Source: Oscillospiraceae bacterium
GTDB taxonomy: Bacteria > Bacillota > Clostridia > Oscillospirales > Acutalibacteraceae
Assembly (NCBI GenBank): GCA_015066465.1
Contig: SVOI01000005.1
Coordinates: 1 to 64,000 of the forward strand
DNA length: 64,000 nt
Reading direction: 5' to 3'
In this document: piece after piece, positions 53,165-63,467 of the stretch
Layout of the letters: each line of letters starts with the position of its first letter
How positions within the stretch are numbered: the first letter of the stretch is position 1
Made by a program: the position numbers and the translations under genes
The notes under the pieces: generated by a model
Seen by the model: the letters and a program-made list of their open reading frames with translations, nothing else
Database searches by the model: none
Told to the model about the DNA's origin: nothing

Positions 53165-55075
53165 TCATCTTCTCTTTCCTTTAGTATTTCGTGTGTTTCT
53201 GTTTTTATTACTTTGTTTTACATTGTTCTTTTTATTATTTTGTTTTGCCTTTTCAACTCTGTCTTTATAAGATGGTGCAACAAGGCAGTTTTTAGAGTTG
53301 CCTATTAAATCTTCTCTATGTGCAATTTTCAACGCTTTTCTTACCAAATCTGCATTCTTTGGGTCTTTGCATTGAAGTAAAGCACGTTGCATTCTCTTTT
53401 CTTCGGGTGAACGTGGCACATACACTTCATTTAAAGTAAACGGGTCAAGTCCAGTGTAAAACATAACAGTTGAAGCAGTACCTGGTGTTGGGTAAAAATC
53501 CTGAACCTGTTCGGGATTATAATTCCACTTTCTTATGAATTCAGAAAGCTTTATTGCATCCTGCAATTTACTACCAGGGTGACTCGACATTAAATAAGGC
53601 ACTAAATACTGTTCTTTATTAAAGCTTTTGGTTAGTTCAAAATAACGGTTTCTGAATTTTTCATAAACAGAAAACTCAGGTTTACCCATAAGCTTCAACA
53701 CGCTTTCAGAACAATGCTCAGGTGCTACCTTTAACTGACCACTGACGTGGTCTTTAACAAGCTTTTTAAAGAATGCGTTACCGGATGGTGATTTATCGGC
53801 TAAAAGATAGTCAAATCTTATACCAGAACGAATAAACACTTTTTTCACCTTTGGCAATCGCTCAATTTCTGAAAGAAGCTCAATATATTCACTATGGTCT
53901 GCCTTAAGATTTTTACAAGGCGTTGGAGCTAAGCATTTTCTATTAGCACAAACACCACTTTTTAATTGCTTATCACAAGCAGGCTCTCTGAAATTCGCAG
54001 TAGGCCCGCCAACGTCATTTATGTAGCCTTTAAAATCTTCCATTGTAGTTAAAAGCTTCGCTTCTTCCACTACACTTTCAATACTTCTTGAACGAACACT
54101 CCTGCCCTGATGGAAAGCGAGAGCACAGAAGTTACAACCACCAAAACAACCCCTGTTATGAGTAAGTGAAAACTTCACTTCTTCAATGGCTGGTACTCCA
54201 CCTTTATCTTTATATGAAAAATGATAATCTCTCATATATGGAAGAGCATAAACCTCGTCTAATTCTTCACGTGTAAGTGGTGCCATTGGTGGATTTTGCA
54301 CGAGCATTTTTTCATCATAATACTCAACCAACGCTTTACCAGAAATACTATCCTGATTTTTATATTGAATTGCAAAAGTTTTTGCATATTCTCTCTTATC
54401 GTTTTTTACTTTACTGAAATCCCAACTACCGCCGACTTCAAAATGAATTTTATCATCTCTGTTACCAAGCCACACAGTTCCACGAACGTCACGGATTTTA
54501 TTAACTGGCACACCTTTATCTAAAAGCTCAGCAATTCTTCTCAAAATATTTTCACCCATACCATAGGTTAAAATATCTGCACCAGAATCCACAAGAACAC
54601 TTTTCATTACTGTATCATCCCAGTAATCGTAGTGACCAAATCTTCTTAATGATGCTTCAAGTCCACCTAAAATAATCGGCGCGTGAGGGTACGCTTCACG
54701 GATTTTTTTAGAATAAACAATAGTAGCCCTGTCTGGTCTTAAACCCATTTTGCCACCTGGTGAATAATAATCATAATTTCTTTTTCTTTTAGCAACTGTG
54801 TAGTGTGCAACCATAGAGTCAATATTACCAGCAGAAACTAAAAAGCCAAGCCTCGGCTCACCAAAGCGTTTAAAATCATTGACTGAATGAAAATCCGGCT
54901 GTGAAAGAAAGGCAATATTAAAGCCCATATCCTCTAAAACTCTTGTTATTATAGATGCACCAAAAGACGGGTGGTCAACGTAAGCGTCACCCGAAACATA
55001 AACGAAATCTGGCTGAAACCATCCACGCTCTTCCATTTCTTTTTTAGTTGTAGGTAAAAACTGATTGCCGTTCAT
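53165..55075 (-). CDS. YgiQ-family radical SAM protein
   Basis: 636-residue iron-sulfur enzyme of the YgiQ type. The N-terminal half opens VYVSGDAYVDHPSFGASIIT, typical of the family. The radical SAM cluster motif C-x3-C-x2-C is GCFGGCNFCAL near residue 315, followed by HQGRSVRSRS. The C-terminal part has YPTPGTASTVMFYTGLDP and PRSPEEKRMQRALLQ, then a basic Lys/Asn-rich tail. The reaction is not established for the family. GAGG precedes the ATG; it starts 2 bases before the amidohydrolase gene ends upstream. Confidence 0.92.
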   Translation of the reverse strand: MNGNQFLPTTKKEMEERGWFQPDFVYVSGDAYVDHPSFGASIITRVLEDMGFNIAFLSQPDFHSVNDFKRFGEPRLGFLVSAGNIDSMVAHYTVAKRKRNYDYYSPGGKMGLRPDRATIVYSKKIREAYPHAPIILGGLEASLRRFGHYDYWDDTVMKSVLVDSGADILTYGMGENILRRIAELLDKGVPVNKIRDVRGTVWLGNRDDKIHFEVGGSWDFSKVKNDKREYAKTFAIQYKNQDSISGKALVEYYDEKMLVQNPPMAPLTREELDEVYALPYMRDYHFSYKDKGGVPAIEEVKFSLTHNRGCFGGCNFCALAFHQGRSVRSRSIESVVEEAKLLTTMEDFKGYINDVGGPTANFREPACDKQLKSGVCANRKCLAPTPCKNLKADHSEYIELLSEIERLPKVKKVFIRSGIRFDYLLADKSPSGNAFFKKLVKDHVSGQLKVAPEHCSESVLKLMGKPEFSVYEKFRNRYFELTKSFNKEQYLVPYLMSSHPGSKLQDAIKLSEFIRKWNYNPEQVQDFYPTPGTASTVMFYTGLDPFTLNEVYVPRSPEEKRMQRALLQCKDPKNADLVRKALKIAHREDLIGNSKNCLVAPSYKDRVEKAKQNNKKNNVKQSNKNRNTRNTKGKRR

Positions 55076-55077
55076 AC

Positions 55078-55869
55078 TTATAACCTCAATAATTTTTCTG
55101 CATTTTTATAAAAAATCTTTTCTTCTTCATCAAACGATAGCCCCATTGTTTTAATCATACCGATATCCCACGATGGTGCATTCCAAGGAGAGTCAGAGCC
55201 AAAAAGAATTTTATCAGTTCCCTTTTTATCAAGAATTCTCAAAGCTCTGTCTTTTGGCATAGTACCATAACCAAAGGCTGTGTCAAAATAACAGTTATCT
55301 ATATCGCAAAGATATTTTAAAACATCTTCGCCCATAGAAAGACTTCCCCAATGAGCACACACAACAGGAGTTTCAATAAATGTTGCTACTTTTCTTAACC
55401 TTTCTGGCGTTGCTTTATATGGCGGTGCAAATCCAAAGTCTTCACCAGCGTGAAATACAAGAATAAAACCTAAACTTTCAATTTTCTTATAAATCGGAAA
55501 AAGTCTTTCATCATCAACAAAAAATTGTTGATAATCCGGATGCAATTTAATCCCCTTTATTCCATTTTCTTTTAATCCTTCAAGCTCATTTTCCCAATCG
55601 TCTGAAAACGGAAAAATTGAGCCAAACGGAATAAGTTTTTCACTCTTTAAGGAAATAGCAAAATCATTAACCTTCGTTTGCTGATTAGCATTTGTCGCAA
55701 TTGAAAGTGCTACACTTTTATCTACGCCATCCTTACTCATAAGAAATAAAAGCGACTCTTTTGTGCCGTCTGTCTGTGGAATAAGTCCACCCGAAACAAA
55801 GCTTAATTTTTCTATTGTATTCTTTGCAATTTTTTCAGGGAAACAATGTGTATGAAAATCTATAATCAA
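55078..55869 (-). CDS. Amidohydrolase_2-family metal-dependent hydrolase
   Basis: About 263-residue TIM-barrel protein. It opens IIDFHTHCFPEK with the His-x-His metal motif, and has GIKLHPDYQQF near 115, VFHAGEDFG near 140, VCAHWGS near 172 and LFGSDSPW near 225. This is the amidohydrolase_2 layout; decarboxylases and hydrolases share it. The likely start is TTG 55869 because GGTG stands 6 bases upstream and the family begins M-I-I-D-F-H; the ATG at 55881 is part of that upstream site. First gene of the three-gene row with a promoter about 18-46 bases upstream. Confidence 0.88.
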   Translation of the reverse strand: MIIDFHTHCFPEKIAKNTIEKLSFVSGGLIPQTDGTKESLLFLMSKDGVDKSVALSIATNANQQTKVNDFAISLKSEKLIPFGSIFPFSDDWENELEGLKENGIKGIKLHPDYQQFFVDDERLFPIYKKIESLGFILVFHAGEDFGFAPPYKATPERLRKVATFIETPVVCAHWGSLSMGEDVLKYLCDIDNCYFDTAFGYGTMPKDRALRILDKKGTDKILFGSDSPWNAPSWDIGMIKTMGLSFDEEEKIFYKNAEKLLRL

Positions 55870-55886
55870 CTGAATCACCATTCTAT

Positions 55887-55915
55887 ATCATAATCTAATT
55901 TTATATTTTTTTCAA
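55887..55915 (-). promoter_or_regulatory. Promoter of the amidohydrolase row
   Basis: TTGAAA (55915-55910), 17 bases, TATGAT (55892-55887) on the minus strand. Confidence 0.5.
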
Positions 55916-55956
55916 TAATTTTCAATAAATTCTACTCATTATATCTTCTCCTCTTC

Positions 55957-55985
55957 TTGACAAATTATATTGTGTTTGATAAAAT
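55957..55985 (+). promoter_or_regulatory. Promoter of the DUF1846 gene
   Basis: TTGACA (55957-55962), 17 bases, TAAAAT (55980-55985). The start point near 55992 excludes the ATG at 55992 and supports the TTG start at 56037. Confidence 0.75.
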
Positions 55986-56036
55986 TTATTTTTGTATGAT
56001 AGTTTTTCAGCATTTCTAAAAAAAGGGGTGTATATT

Positions 56037-57536
56037 TTGGAAATCGAAAGAAAAATAGGCTTCAGTAACGATATGTATATTGAAAAGCAGTCTGAACAAA
56101 TCAAAAAAAGAATTGATGAATTCGGTGGCAAGCTCTACCTTGAATTCGGTGGCAAGCTTTTTGATGATTTTCACGCTGCAAGAGTCTTACCGGGATTTAA
56201 GCCTGACAGTAAATTACAAATGCTCTTAAAACTCAAGGACCACGCAGAAATTGTTATAGTTATTTCTGCAAACGACATTGAAAGCAACAAAGTACGCCGT
56301 GACCTTGGCATCACTTACGATATTGACGTACTTCGCCTTATGGATGCATTTACAAGTGTTGGTCTTTATGTTGGTAGTGTTGTTATTACACAATTCTCAG
56401 GTCAACCCGCAGCAATTAAATTCAAAGAAAAATTAGAAACATTGGGCATTAAATCATTTGTTCAATATATTATTGAGGGTTACCCTTACAACGTTCAGCA
56501 TATTGTGAGCGAACAAGGCTTTGGTAAAAATGATTATATTGAAACAACAAGACCACTTGTTGTTATTACAGCACCAGGCCCTGGCAGCGGTAAAATGTCA
56601 ACCTGTCTCTCACAGCTTTACCACGAAAACGCTCGTGGCGTTAAAGCGGGTTACGCAAAATTTGAAACTTTCCCTATATGGAATTTACCTTTAAAGCATC
56701 CCGTAAACCTCGCCTATGAAGCGGCAACTGCCGACCTTAACGACGTTAATATGATTGACCCTTATCACTTAGAGGCTTATGGCGAAACAACTGTTAACTA
56801 CAACCGCGACGTTGAAGTTTTCCCAGTTCTTAACGCTATGTTCGAAAAAATTGAAGGCGTAAGCCCATATAAATCACCTACAGATATGGGTGTTAATATG
56901 GCTGGTTTTTCTATTATTGACGACGAGGTTTGTAAAAAAGCTTCTCACGAAGAAATTATAAGAAGATATTTTTCAACTCTTTGCGACAAAAAGATGGGTC
57001 AGAAAAACGACCAGGCAATTCAGAAGATTGAGAGCCTTATGAATCAGGCTGGTATTTCTGTTGAAAACACAAGACCAATAGTAAAAACTGCTCTTTTAAA
57101 AAGCGAAACTACAAATGGTCAGCCTGCCGTTGCGTTAGAATTACCAAACGGACAGGTTGTTACTGGTAAAACCTCTGACCTTTTGGGTGCTTCTTCTGCA
57201 GCACTTCTTAATGCATTAAAGGTTCTTGCTGGAATTGATGACAGTGCTCTTTTAATTAAGAGAGAAATTATTGAACCTATTCAGGACCTTAAAACAGACT
57301 TTTTAGGCAACAGAAACCCAAGACTTCACACAGATGAGGTTTTAATTGCACTTTCAATGAGCGCTACAACAAGCGATGTTGCAAAGAAAGCTATTGCAGA
57401 GCTTAAAAATCTTGTAGGAAGTGAAGCTCACTCAACTGTTATTCTTTCGCAGATTGATGCTGATATTTTCAGAAAATTAGGTATCAACTTAACATGCGAA
57501 CCACAATACCAGAGTAAAAAGCTTTATCACAAATAA
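56037..57536 (+). CDS. DUF1846 family protein
   Basis: About 499 residues, soluble. The opening EIERKIGFSNDMYIEKQSEQ and the pair FGGKLYLEFGGKLFDDFHAA near residue 25, LPGFKPDSKLQML, and VITAPGPGSGKMSTCLSQLY near 182 identify the DUF1846 family, which has known crystal structures but no assigned reaction; the Gly-rich APGPGSGK loop suggests nucleotide binding. The start is TTG 56037 with AGGGGTG 6 bases upstream. Single gene with its own promoter and terminator. Confidence 0.9.
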   Translation: MEIERKIGFSNDMYIEKQSEQIKKRIDEFGGKLYLEFGGKLFDDFHAARVLPGFKPDSKLQMLLKLKDHAEIVIVISANDIESNKVRRDLGITYDIDVLRLMDAFTSVGLYVGSVVITQFSGQPAAIKFKEKLETLGIKSFVQYIIEGYPYNVQHIVSEQGFGKNDYIETTRPLVVITAPGPGSGKMSTCLSQLYHENARGVKAGYAKFETFPIWNLPLKHPVNLAYEAATADLNDVNMIDPYHLEAYGETTVNYNRDVEVFPVLNAMFEKIEGVSPYKSPTDMGVNMAGFSIIDDEVCKKASHEEIIRRYFSTLCDKKMGQKNDQAIQKIESLMNQAGISVENTRPIVKTALLKSETTNGQPAVALELPNGQVVTGKTSDLLGASSAALLNALKVLAGIDDSALLIKREIIEPIQDLKTDFLGNRNPRLHTDEVLIALSMSATTSDVAKKAIAELKNLVGSEAHSTVILSQIDADIFRKLGINLTCEPQYQSKKLYHK

Positions 57537-57555
57537 ATTAAATTCTAAAAAAATT

Positions 57556-57595
57556 AAAATCCACAACGATGAAAATCGTTGTGGATTTTTTAATT
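57556..57595. terminator. Bidirectional terminator after the DUF1846 gene
   Basis: A 15-bp perfect stem AAAATCCACAACGAT with its complement (57575-57589), GAAA loop, then TTAATTTATTT; the large surface-protein gene ending at 57599 uses the same hairpin. Confidence 0.88.
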
Positions 57596-57598
57596 TAT

Positions 57599-60500
57599 TT
57601 ATTGAGCCTTTGGAAGTAAAACACCATCTGTTACGTTTGATGAACTTTTTACTTTACCATTATAAGCAACAACCTTATATCTGTAAGTGTTACCTGCTTC
57701 TGCTGAGGTATCAGTAAACTCAAGCACACCCTTAAGTGAAGCTATTTTTGTTGAAGCTGACCATTTACCATCAGCACCAAGCACCTGACGATAAACCACG
57801 TATTTTGTAGCTCCGCCAATCTGACCCCAGCTAATCTCAAGTGCTTTTCCTGTATAGCTTACAGTAGCTGAAGGTGTTGCAACATAAAGCAAGCTTGATG
57901 ATGCCTTACGTGCACTTAAGCTTTCACCTTTTACAGCGTGAATTGTGTATTTATATTTAACACCACTTACTGCTGTTGAGTCAATGTAAGAATTAACCTC
58001 TGATGTGCCGATTTGTTGCCATGCAGTCCATTGTTTGTTAACGTATTCTTTACGATAAACAATGTAGCTTTCAGCACCAGTAATTGCATTCCAATTAACC
58101 TTTACGCCATAAATTGAGTTAATAGCCTTTGGCTCTGGACGAGAAAGGTAAACAACGTTGTTAGAAGCACCTACACTACTCTTAGAACCACCATTTATTG
58201 CTTTAACTGTGTATTTATAGTTAACACCAGATTTTACGGTTTTATCTGTAAATGATTTTGCTGTTGCACCCGCTGTGCCTAAGCTCTTCCAGGAAGTCCA
58301 TTTACCATCAACCAATTCTGAGCGATAAACCGTGTATTTTGTAGCACCAGTTACCTGAGTCCATTTACCTTTTATTGCACCATTTGCATTTTCAATTGTT
58401 ACAGTTGGCTGTGCAAGTCGTCTGAGAACCTTACCTGATGAAGCAAGGCTTGAATATGAATCACTGATTGCAGTTATAGTGTATTTGTATTTAATGCCCT
58501 CTTTTGCAGTTTTATCTGTAAATGATTTTGCTGTTGCACTTGCTGTACCTAATTTTACTGTTACAATAAATTTTTTATCAGAATCGCTATATTCTGAACG
58601 CGTAATAACGTAACCTGTTGCACCATTTATAGTTTTCCAGCTACCCTTAATACCTGCTTCTGTGTTAGAGATTTTAAGAGTTGGTTGTGCAAGGAAAACT
58701 ATTGTTTTAGAAGATTTACGTTCTGTGTAAGAACTACCAATATACGCACGAACAGAATATTTGTATGTTACACCGCTTTCTGCAGTTGTATCAGTAGTTG
58801 AAGTTTTACCATCTTTAACTGTTGAAAGCTTCTTCCAGTCAGACCATTTTCCATCAACAAGCTGTGAGCGGTAAACAACGTATTTGTCTGCACCAAGAAC
58901 AGTATCCCATTTGAGAATTATGCCAGTTGTTGTAATTGTGAGTGCAGGTTTTACAGGAGCGATAAACGTAAGCTTATTAGAAGTTTTTATGCTACTCTTA
59001 AACTCGCCATTGTAAGCTTTAACTGTATACTTATACTGTTTACCAGCCACAACATTTTTATCAGAAAATTCGCCAACGCCCTGTTTTACTGTGCCGATTT
59101 TTTTCCACTTAGTCCAGTCGTTGTTTATGAAATCTGAACGATAAACGTTGTAGGTTAAAGCATTATCTACATCAGTCCATTTAACCTTGATACTGCTTGT
59201 TTTGTTATAAGCCTTAGCCACAGGTGTTGCGAGCGTAAGCTTTGCAATAACCTCTTTCTTAAGCTCTTTGCTACAAACTTTACAAACTGTATGTCTTGCA
59301 CCATCTTCTGTAAAGGTTGCTTCTTTATCTACAATCCAGTCGCTTTCAGTATGACCTAATGCATCAACCTCAATACCTGGCTCAAACGTCTTTTTACAGT
59401 CGTTACAGAATTCGTCACCAGTGTAGCCCTTTTCTTCACAAGTAGGTTGTTTTACGTTTATAGTTTCAACGTTTTTGTGAGCATCAGGATTAATTGCAAT
59501 TTCAGTTTTTTCTGCTACCTCTTTACAGCCTTCGTTTTCACAAGCCTTGAATTTTGAACCAGTTGCAATACAAGTTGCTTCAATTGTTGTAAAGTCTTTT
59601 GCAAATGAGTGAGTTTTGCCATCTGGGTCAAGGGAATCTGTTACCTTATATTCACAATTTCCGTTTTTACAGAATCTTGTTATTTCACCAGCAACAGTAC
59701 ATTTTGCAGCTTTTGTAACTACCCAACCACCTAAGTTGTGGGCATCAGCTTTAATTGCAATAACCTCTTCTACCTCGTGGTCACAACCAGAATTAAGACA
59801 AGCTTTAACCTGTAAACCTGTTTCTACACAAGTTGGTTCTTTTGTTACTTCCCACTCAGTAGCCATTTTGTGAGCTGTTGGGTCTTTAGCAATTGTTTCT
59901 TTTAACTCGTGCTTACATTCTGTGTTTGTACAAGTTTTTACTTTAACACCATCTGCAACACAAGTAGCCGCAGTTATTACCCAATCGCCGTAAGTATGAT
60001 TGTCAGGGTCTTTTTCTGTTGAGCGTGTTTCTTTGTGACCACATTTGAGTTCACAAACTCTTTCTTCTGTACCAGTAGAAGAACAAGTTGCTTTTACAGT
60101 CTCAGTCCAATCTGACATTTTGTGAGCATCTGCAACTATATCTAACGGCGTTTCTTCTTCATAATCACAAATTTTACATTGTGAAAGTAACACACCTTCT
60201 TCTACACAAGTTGCCTGTGTTGTTACCTTGTTGCTTATTGCAGATTTACCATCTTCATATTTGTGTTCACAATCAATTTTACAAATTTCGCACTTACTGT
60301 TTTTCCATTCGTGTTCAGTACATGCTGTAACAGTAAATACGCCTGTTTTATATGTTATTTCATAGTTTGTTGTTACGTCTGTTTCGCCTTTTTCAATCAC
60401 TGCACCAGATGGTGTAAGAGTATATTCGCCAACAGTTGCAGTATTATCAACAGCTGGTGTTAATGTAACCGTAGTTATGGTATCGCCATCAACCAAACCT

Positions 60501-63196
60501 TCTACTGTATATTCAAATTCTGACACTTCAGAATTCACTACTACGGTTTTATCTTTTGCAGTAATTGTTAATGGTTTTGCAGTAATTTTAACACTTATTT
60601 CTGAAATAGCACCAATTTTATAGTTATCAGCAGCGTCACCAACAAGTTGAAAATCGCCTTCAAAATCAACTTCATGAGTACCTACAACACTACCTGCAGA
60701 TGTTGCGGTTATACCGCTAAAATTAACAGTAACTATCTCACCAGTTACAACACCACTAACTGTTGCTGATTTTATTTCAACAGCAGTTGTACCGTCATAA
60801 ACACGTTCTTGTGTTTCAACAGAAAGCGTAACAGGTGCTTTACCTATAGTAACACTTATTGAAGCTTCTGCAGAATCACTGTGATTTTCGTCACCGATTA
60901 CTTTGTAGTAAACAGTATATGTGCCTGCATTTGTTTCTTTCGGAATCTCGGTTGACCAACTGTTGTCTACATCAGGTGTCACTGTATAATAAATCGTACC
61001 ACCTCTTGCTTCACCTGCTGTTAAAAGTTCTTGTGCCACACCGCTATAAACTAAATTTCTATTAACTGTCGGTGCGGTTGTAATTGAAGCCACACCTTTG
61101 GTTATCGTGTAAATCAATTCTTTTTCATACACTCGCTGTCCCTCTGTATCTACACCAAATGAATAGTTAGTATTTTTAAGTGTTACAACAACTTCAATTT
61201 CACCAATATTTATTAAATTATCTTCAGGAGTACCGTTACGATAACACTTCACTTCGTAATCTGTGCCGTTTCTTAATTCTGTAACTACGTCAGCAAAATT
61301 AAATTGTAATACATGATGACTTCCATCGTATTTATAACTTTCTTCAACTAACGTTACGTCAATAGTTTTTGGTGCGATTGTTACGTTAACACTATCTTCA
61401 ACACCATTATAATTATCAGTGCCTTCAACTCTGTAATAAACAGTATATTCGCCCGCTTCTGTTCCCATAGGAATAGCTGTACTCCAATTAGTATTATCTA
61501 AACTATACTCTAATTCACCCAAATTTGTTGTTCCAGCATTAATAAGAGGTTGAGTAGAACCCGTGAATTCTAAATTTGTTTTCCCTGTTGGAGCGGTAAA
61601 TGTTGGTGTTGCTTTATTTATTGTAAAAGGAAGTGTTATAGCATCTTCCCCAGAACTTATTCCTAATGGATTATACGAAATGGTAATTTGGGATTCACCA
61701 ATTGACAAACCATCTAACATTTCACTTAAAAATGTTATTGTTGCAACGTCATCAGATACTGAAATGCTGTAACCACTTGTAAGTACTGTATCACCATTTT
61801 TCACTTCTTTAATAGTGTTACCATTCAAATTAACTTTTACTTCTACAGAAACATTTGAGAATTTGGTGTAATTAATATTTTCAGTTTCTGTTGTAGAATC
61901 GCTATATAAAACAATACCATTACTACTGATATATTTTACGTTACCTACGTTATCAATAATTTTTGCATAAACTATGTTTTTTGAACCGAGAGAAAGTGTA
62001 AATGGCGAAGAATACCCTACCCAATCCACGTTTGCACTCTCAATATCCTCGATTTTCTCTTCTGAAACATAATACTCAATTGATGCAACGCCACTACCAT
62101 CTTCATCGTCAGATGTTATAGTTACAGTTTTCCCTTCTTTAAAGAACAAATCAAAAGATATTGTTTCAAGTAAAGAATTCCAAGAATTGCTTTCGCCAAG
62201 CGTGATTGTACCTGTAGGAGCAATTGAATCAAGTTTTACACCTAAATCAACAGTTACTTGTTGAGCACTTTCTGTTTCTTTTTTCACCCAAAAACTCAAC
62301 TTTCCATCGCTTATTATTTCGACAGAAAGATTTCTATTATATTCACCCTGTTCACTCAACGAAACTAAATATTCAGAAGAAGTATTAATATTTGCATTTT
62401 TTGCCCATATTCCATCATTAGTATCAGTAAATTCGCCAACATACGCTATAGTCGCAATAGTTTCTAACTCTATTCCACAAGAACATACTTTGTTAATCTC
62501 ATTTTCACTAATAACATATCCATTAACAGTATGCTCACCTTCTGTTATCACTTCATGAATCACAAGTCCATCTGGATTTGTAGTAATTTTGGCTGGTTCT
62601 GAAGCCTCAAGAACGAGAGTTTCTGAAACACCACTAAATGCATTCGTTGCAATTTCTTCTACATCTGCTGGAATGATGTATTTGGCACCCGCTTTATCCG
62701 CTGGGTATGCAACGAGCTTACGTATTGAGAACGTCTGTTCACTTGTTTCAACTTTTTCAAACAAAACACCATCAACAGAAGAATAGTTTTTATTTCCTTC
62801 AGCAACTTCAAAAGTTGTCAATAAAGTACAATTTGCAAATGCACCATCTTCAATACGTGTAATGTTTGCAGGAATTTCGAGTGTAGTGTTCGTTATAATA
62901 ACATCTTTAAACGCAGTACTTGCAATTTCTGTTAAAGTATAATTACCACTATCCGCTCCAATAGTAGACGATGCTATATCTACATCGCCTGTACCAGTAT
63001 AACCTACTAAAGCACAAGTACCAGGCTCGCTTGTTTCTGGATCTGGCGCCGTCAATTGTATATATTCATAATAATCCATCCCGCCATCAAATGTAAGATA
63101 CACTTCTTCAGCCGCACTCGCAACTATAGGTGTTGAGAAGCACACACCTAAAACAAATATGCATGATAAAAATAAACTTAAAACTCTTTTCATCAA
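57599..63196 (-). CDS. 1865-residue modular surface protein (LRR-like, Ig/YDG-like, Cys-rich repeats, six FN3-like repeats)
   Basis: Signal peptide about 1-28 (VLSLFLSCIFVLGVCFSTPI, ending SAAEE). Domains in order: a BspA-type leucine-rich region at about 80-200 (IPANITRIEDGAFANCTLLT, then VLFEKVE and IPADVEEIATNAFSG); Ig-like segments to about 700; tandem beta repeats that end in FTINKATPTFTAPTGK and ITKGVASITTAPT; a YDG-type domain near 790-900 (YDGTTAVEIKSATVSGVV); about eight Cys-rich repeats near 940-1320 with the pattern AxCVxxGxxxxxCxxxxCxH; and six FN3-like repeats of about 90 residues to the end. There is no LPXTG. It would be exported and may bind a ligand through the Cys-rich repeats. 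A strong promoter precedes it. Confidence 0.85.
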   Translation of the reverse strand: MMKRVLSLFLSCIFVLGVCFSTPIVASAAEEVYLTFDGGMDYYEYIQLTAPDPETSEPGTCALVGYTGTGDVDIASSTIGADSGNYTLTEIASTAFKDVIITNTTLEIPANITRIEDGAFANCTLLTTFEVAEGNKNYSSVDGVLFEKVETSEQTFSIRKLVAYPADKAGAKYIIPADVEEIATNAFSGVSETLVLEASEPAKITTNPDGLVIHEVITEGEHTVNGYVISENEINKVCSCGIELETIATIAYVGEFTDTNDGIWAKNANINTSSEYLVSLSEQGEYNRNLSVEIISDGKLSFWVKKETESAQQVTVDLGVKLDSIAPTGTITLGESNSWNSLLETISFDLFFKEGKTVTITSDDEDGSGVASIEYYVSEEKIEDIESANVDWVGYSSPFTLSLGSKNIVYAKIIDNVGNVKYISSNGIVLYSDSTTETENINYTKFSNVSVEVKVNLNGNTIKEVKNGDTVLTSGYSISVSDDVATITFLSEMLDGLSIGESQITISYNPLGISSGEDAITLPFTINKATPTFTAPTGKTNLEFTGSTQPLINAGTTNLGELEYSLDNTNWSTAIPMGTEAGEYTVYYRVEGTDNYNGVEDSVNVTIAPKTIDVTLVEESYKYDGSHHVLQFNFADVVTELRNGTDYEVKCYRNGTPEDNLINIGEIEVVVTLKNTNYSFGVDTEGQRVYEKELIYTITKGVASITTAPTVNRNLVYSGVAQELLTAGEARGGTIYYTVTPDVDNSWSTEIPKETNAGTYTVYYKVIGDENHSDSAEASISVTIGKAPVTLSVETQERVYDGTTAVEIKSATVSGVVTGEIVTVNFSGITATSAGSVVGTHEVDFEGDFQLVGDAADNYKIGAISEISVKITAKPLTITAKDKTVVVNSEVSEFEYTVEGLVDGDTITTVTLTPAVDNTATVGEYTLTPSGAVIEKGETDVTTNYEITYKTGVFTVTACTEHEWKNSKCEICKIDCEHKYEDGKSAISNKVTTQATCVEEGVLLSQCKICDYEEETPLDIVADAHKMSDWTETVKATCSSTGTEERVCELKCGHKETRSTEKDPDNHTYGDWVITAATCVADGVKVKTCTNTECKHELKETIAKDPTAHKMATEWEVTKEPTCVETGLQVKACLNSGCDHEVEEVIAIKADAHNLGGWVVTKAAKCTVAGEITRFCKNGNCEYKVTDSLDPDGKTHSFAKDFTTIEATCIATGSKFKACENEGCKEVAEKTEIAINPDAHKNVETINVKQPTCEEKGYTGDEFCNDCKKTFEPGIEVDALGHTESDWIVDKEATFTEDGARHTVCKVCSKELKKEVIAKLTLATPVAKAYNKTSSIKVKWTDVDNALTYNVYRSDFINNDWTKWKKIGTVKQGVGEFSDKNVVAGKQYKYTVKAYNGEFKSSIKTSNKLTFIAPVKPALTITTTGIILKWDTVLGADKYVVYRSQLVDGKWSDWKKLSTVKDGKTSTTDTTAESGVTYKYSVRAYIGSSYTERKSSKTIVFLAQPTLKISNTEAGIKGSWKTINGATGYVITRSEYSDSDKKFIVTVKLGTASATAKSFTDKTAKEGIKYKYTITAISDSYSSLASSGKVLRRLAQPTVTIENANGAIKGKWTQVTGATKYTVYRSELVDGKWTSWKSLGTAGATAKSFTDKTVKSGVNYKYTVKAINGGSKSSVGASNNVVYLSRPEPKAINSIYGVKVNWNAITGAESYIVYRKEYVNKQWTAWQQIGTSEVNSYIDSTAVSGVKYKYTIHAVKGESLSARKASSSLLYVATPSATVSYTGKALEISWGQIGGATKYVVYRQVLGADGKWSASTKIASLKGVLEFTDTSAEAGNTYRYKVVAYNGKVKSSSNVTDGVLLPKAQ

Positions 63197-63274
63197 AACA
63201 CTTCCTTTTTAAAATTTCAATTATATTTTATATTCATAAATTCGCTTTAAAAATGCAAATTTTCATACATTATA

Positions 63275-63303
63275 ATTGTACTAATTTTTATGTGTAAAGT
63301 CAA
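63275..63303 (-). promoter_or_regulatory. Promoter of the modular surface protein gene
   Basis: TTGACT (63303-63298), 17 bases, TACAAT (63280-63275) on the minus strand, leaving a leader of about 70 bases. Confidence 0.72.
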
Positions 63304-63350
63304 TGTTTTTACAGAAATATAATTTTTGGTTTTTAGATTGTTTACAATTC

Positions 63351-63467
63351 AGTGGTCAGTAAGTCAGTAATTAATAGTCGGTGGTTAGAAAAAAACTATC
63401 ATTTCCAGTTAAAAAACTAAAAATGATAGTTAAAATCAACTCTTATTATACTGACTCACTGACCACT
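63351..63467. repeat. 117-bp palindromic element ending in the carbamoyltransferase stop codon
   Basis: Terminal inverted repeats AGTGGTCAGTAAGTCAGTA (63351) and, reversed, AGTGGTCAGTGAGTCAGTA (63449-63467) match in 18 of 19 bases. The centre holds an 11-bp perfect stem AACTATCATTT / AAATGATAGTT (63394-63431), the same CTATCATT core as in the elements at 9412 and 20413. The stop codon TAG at 63466-63468 of the downstream minus-strand gene overlaps the outer end. No open frame is present. Confidence 0.75.
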
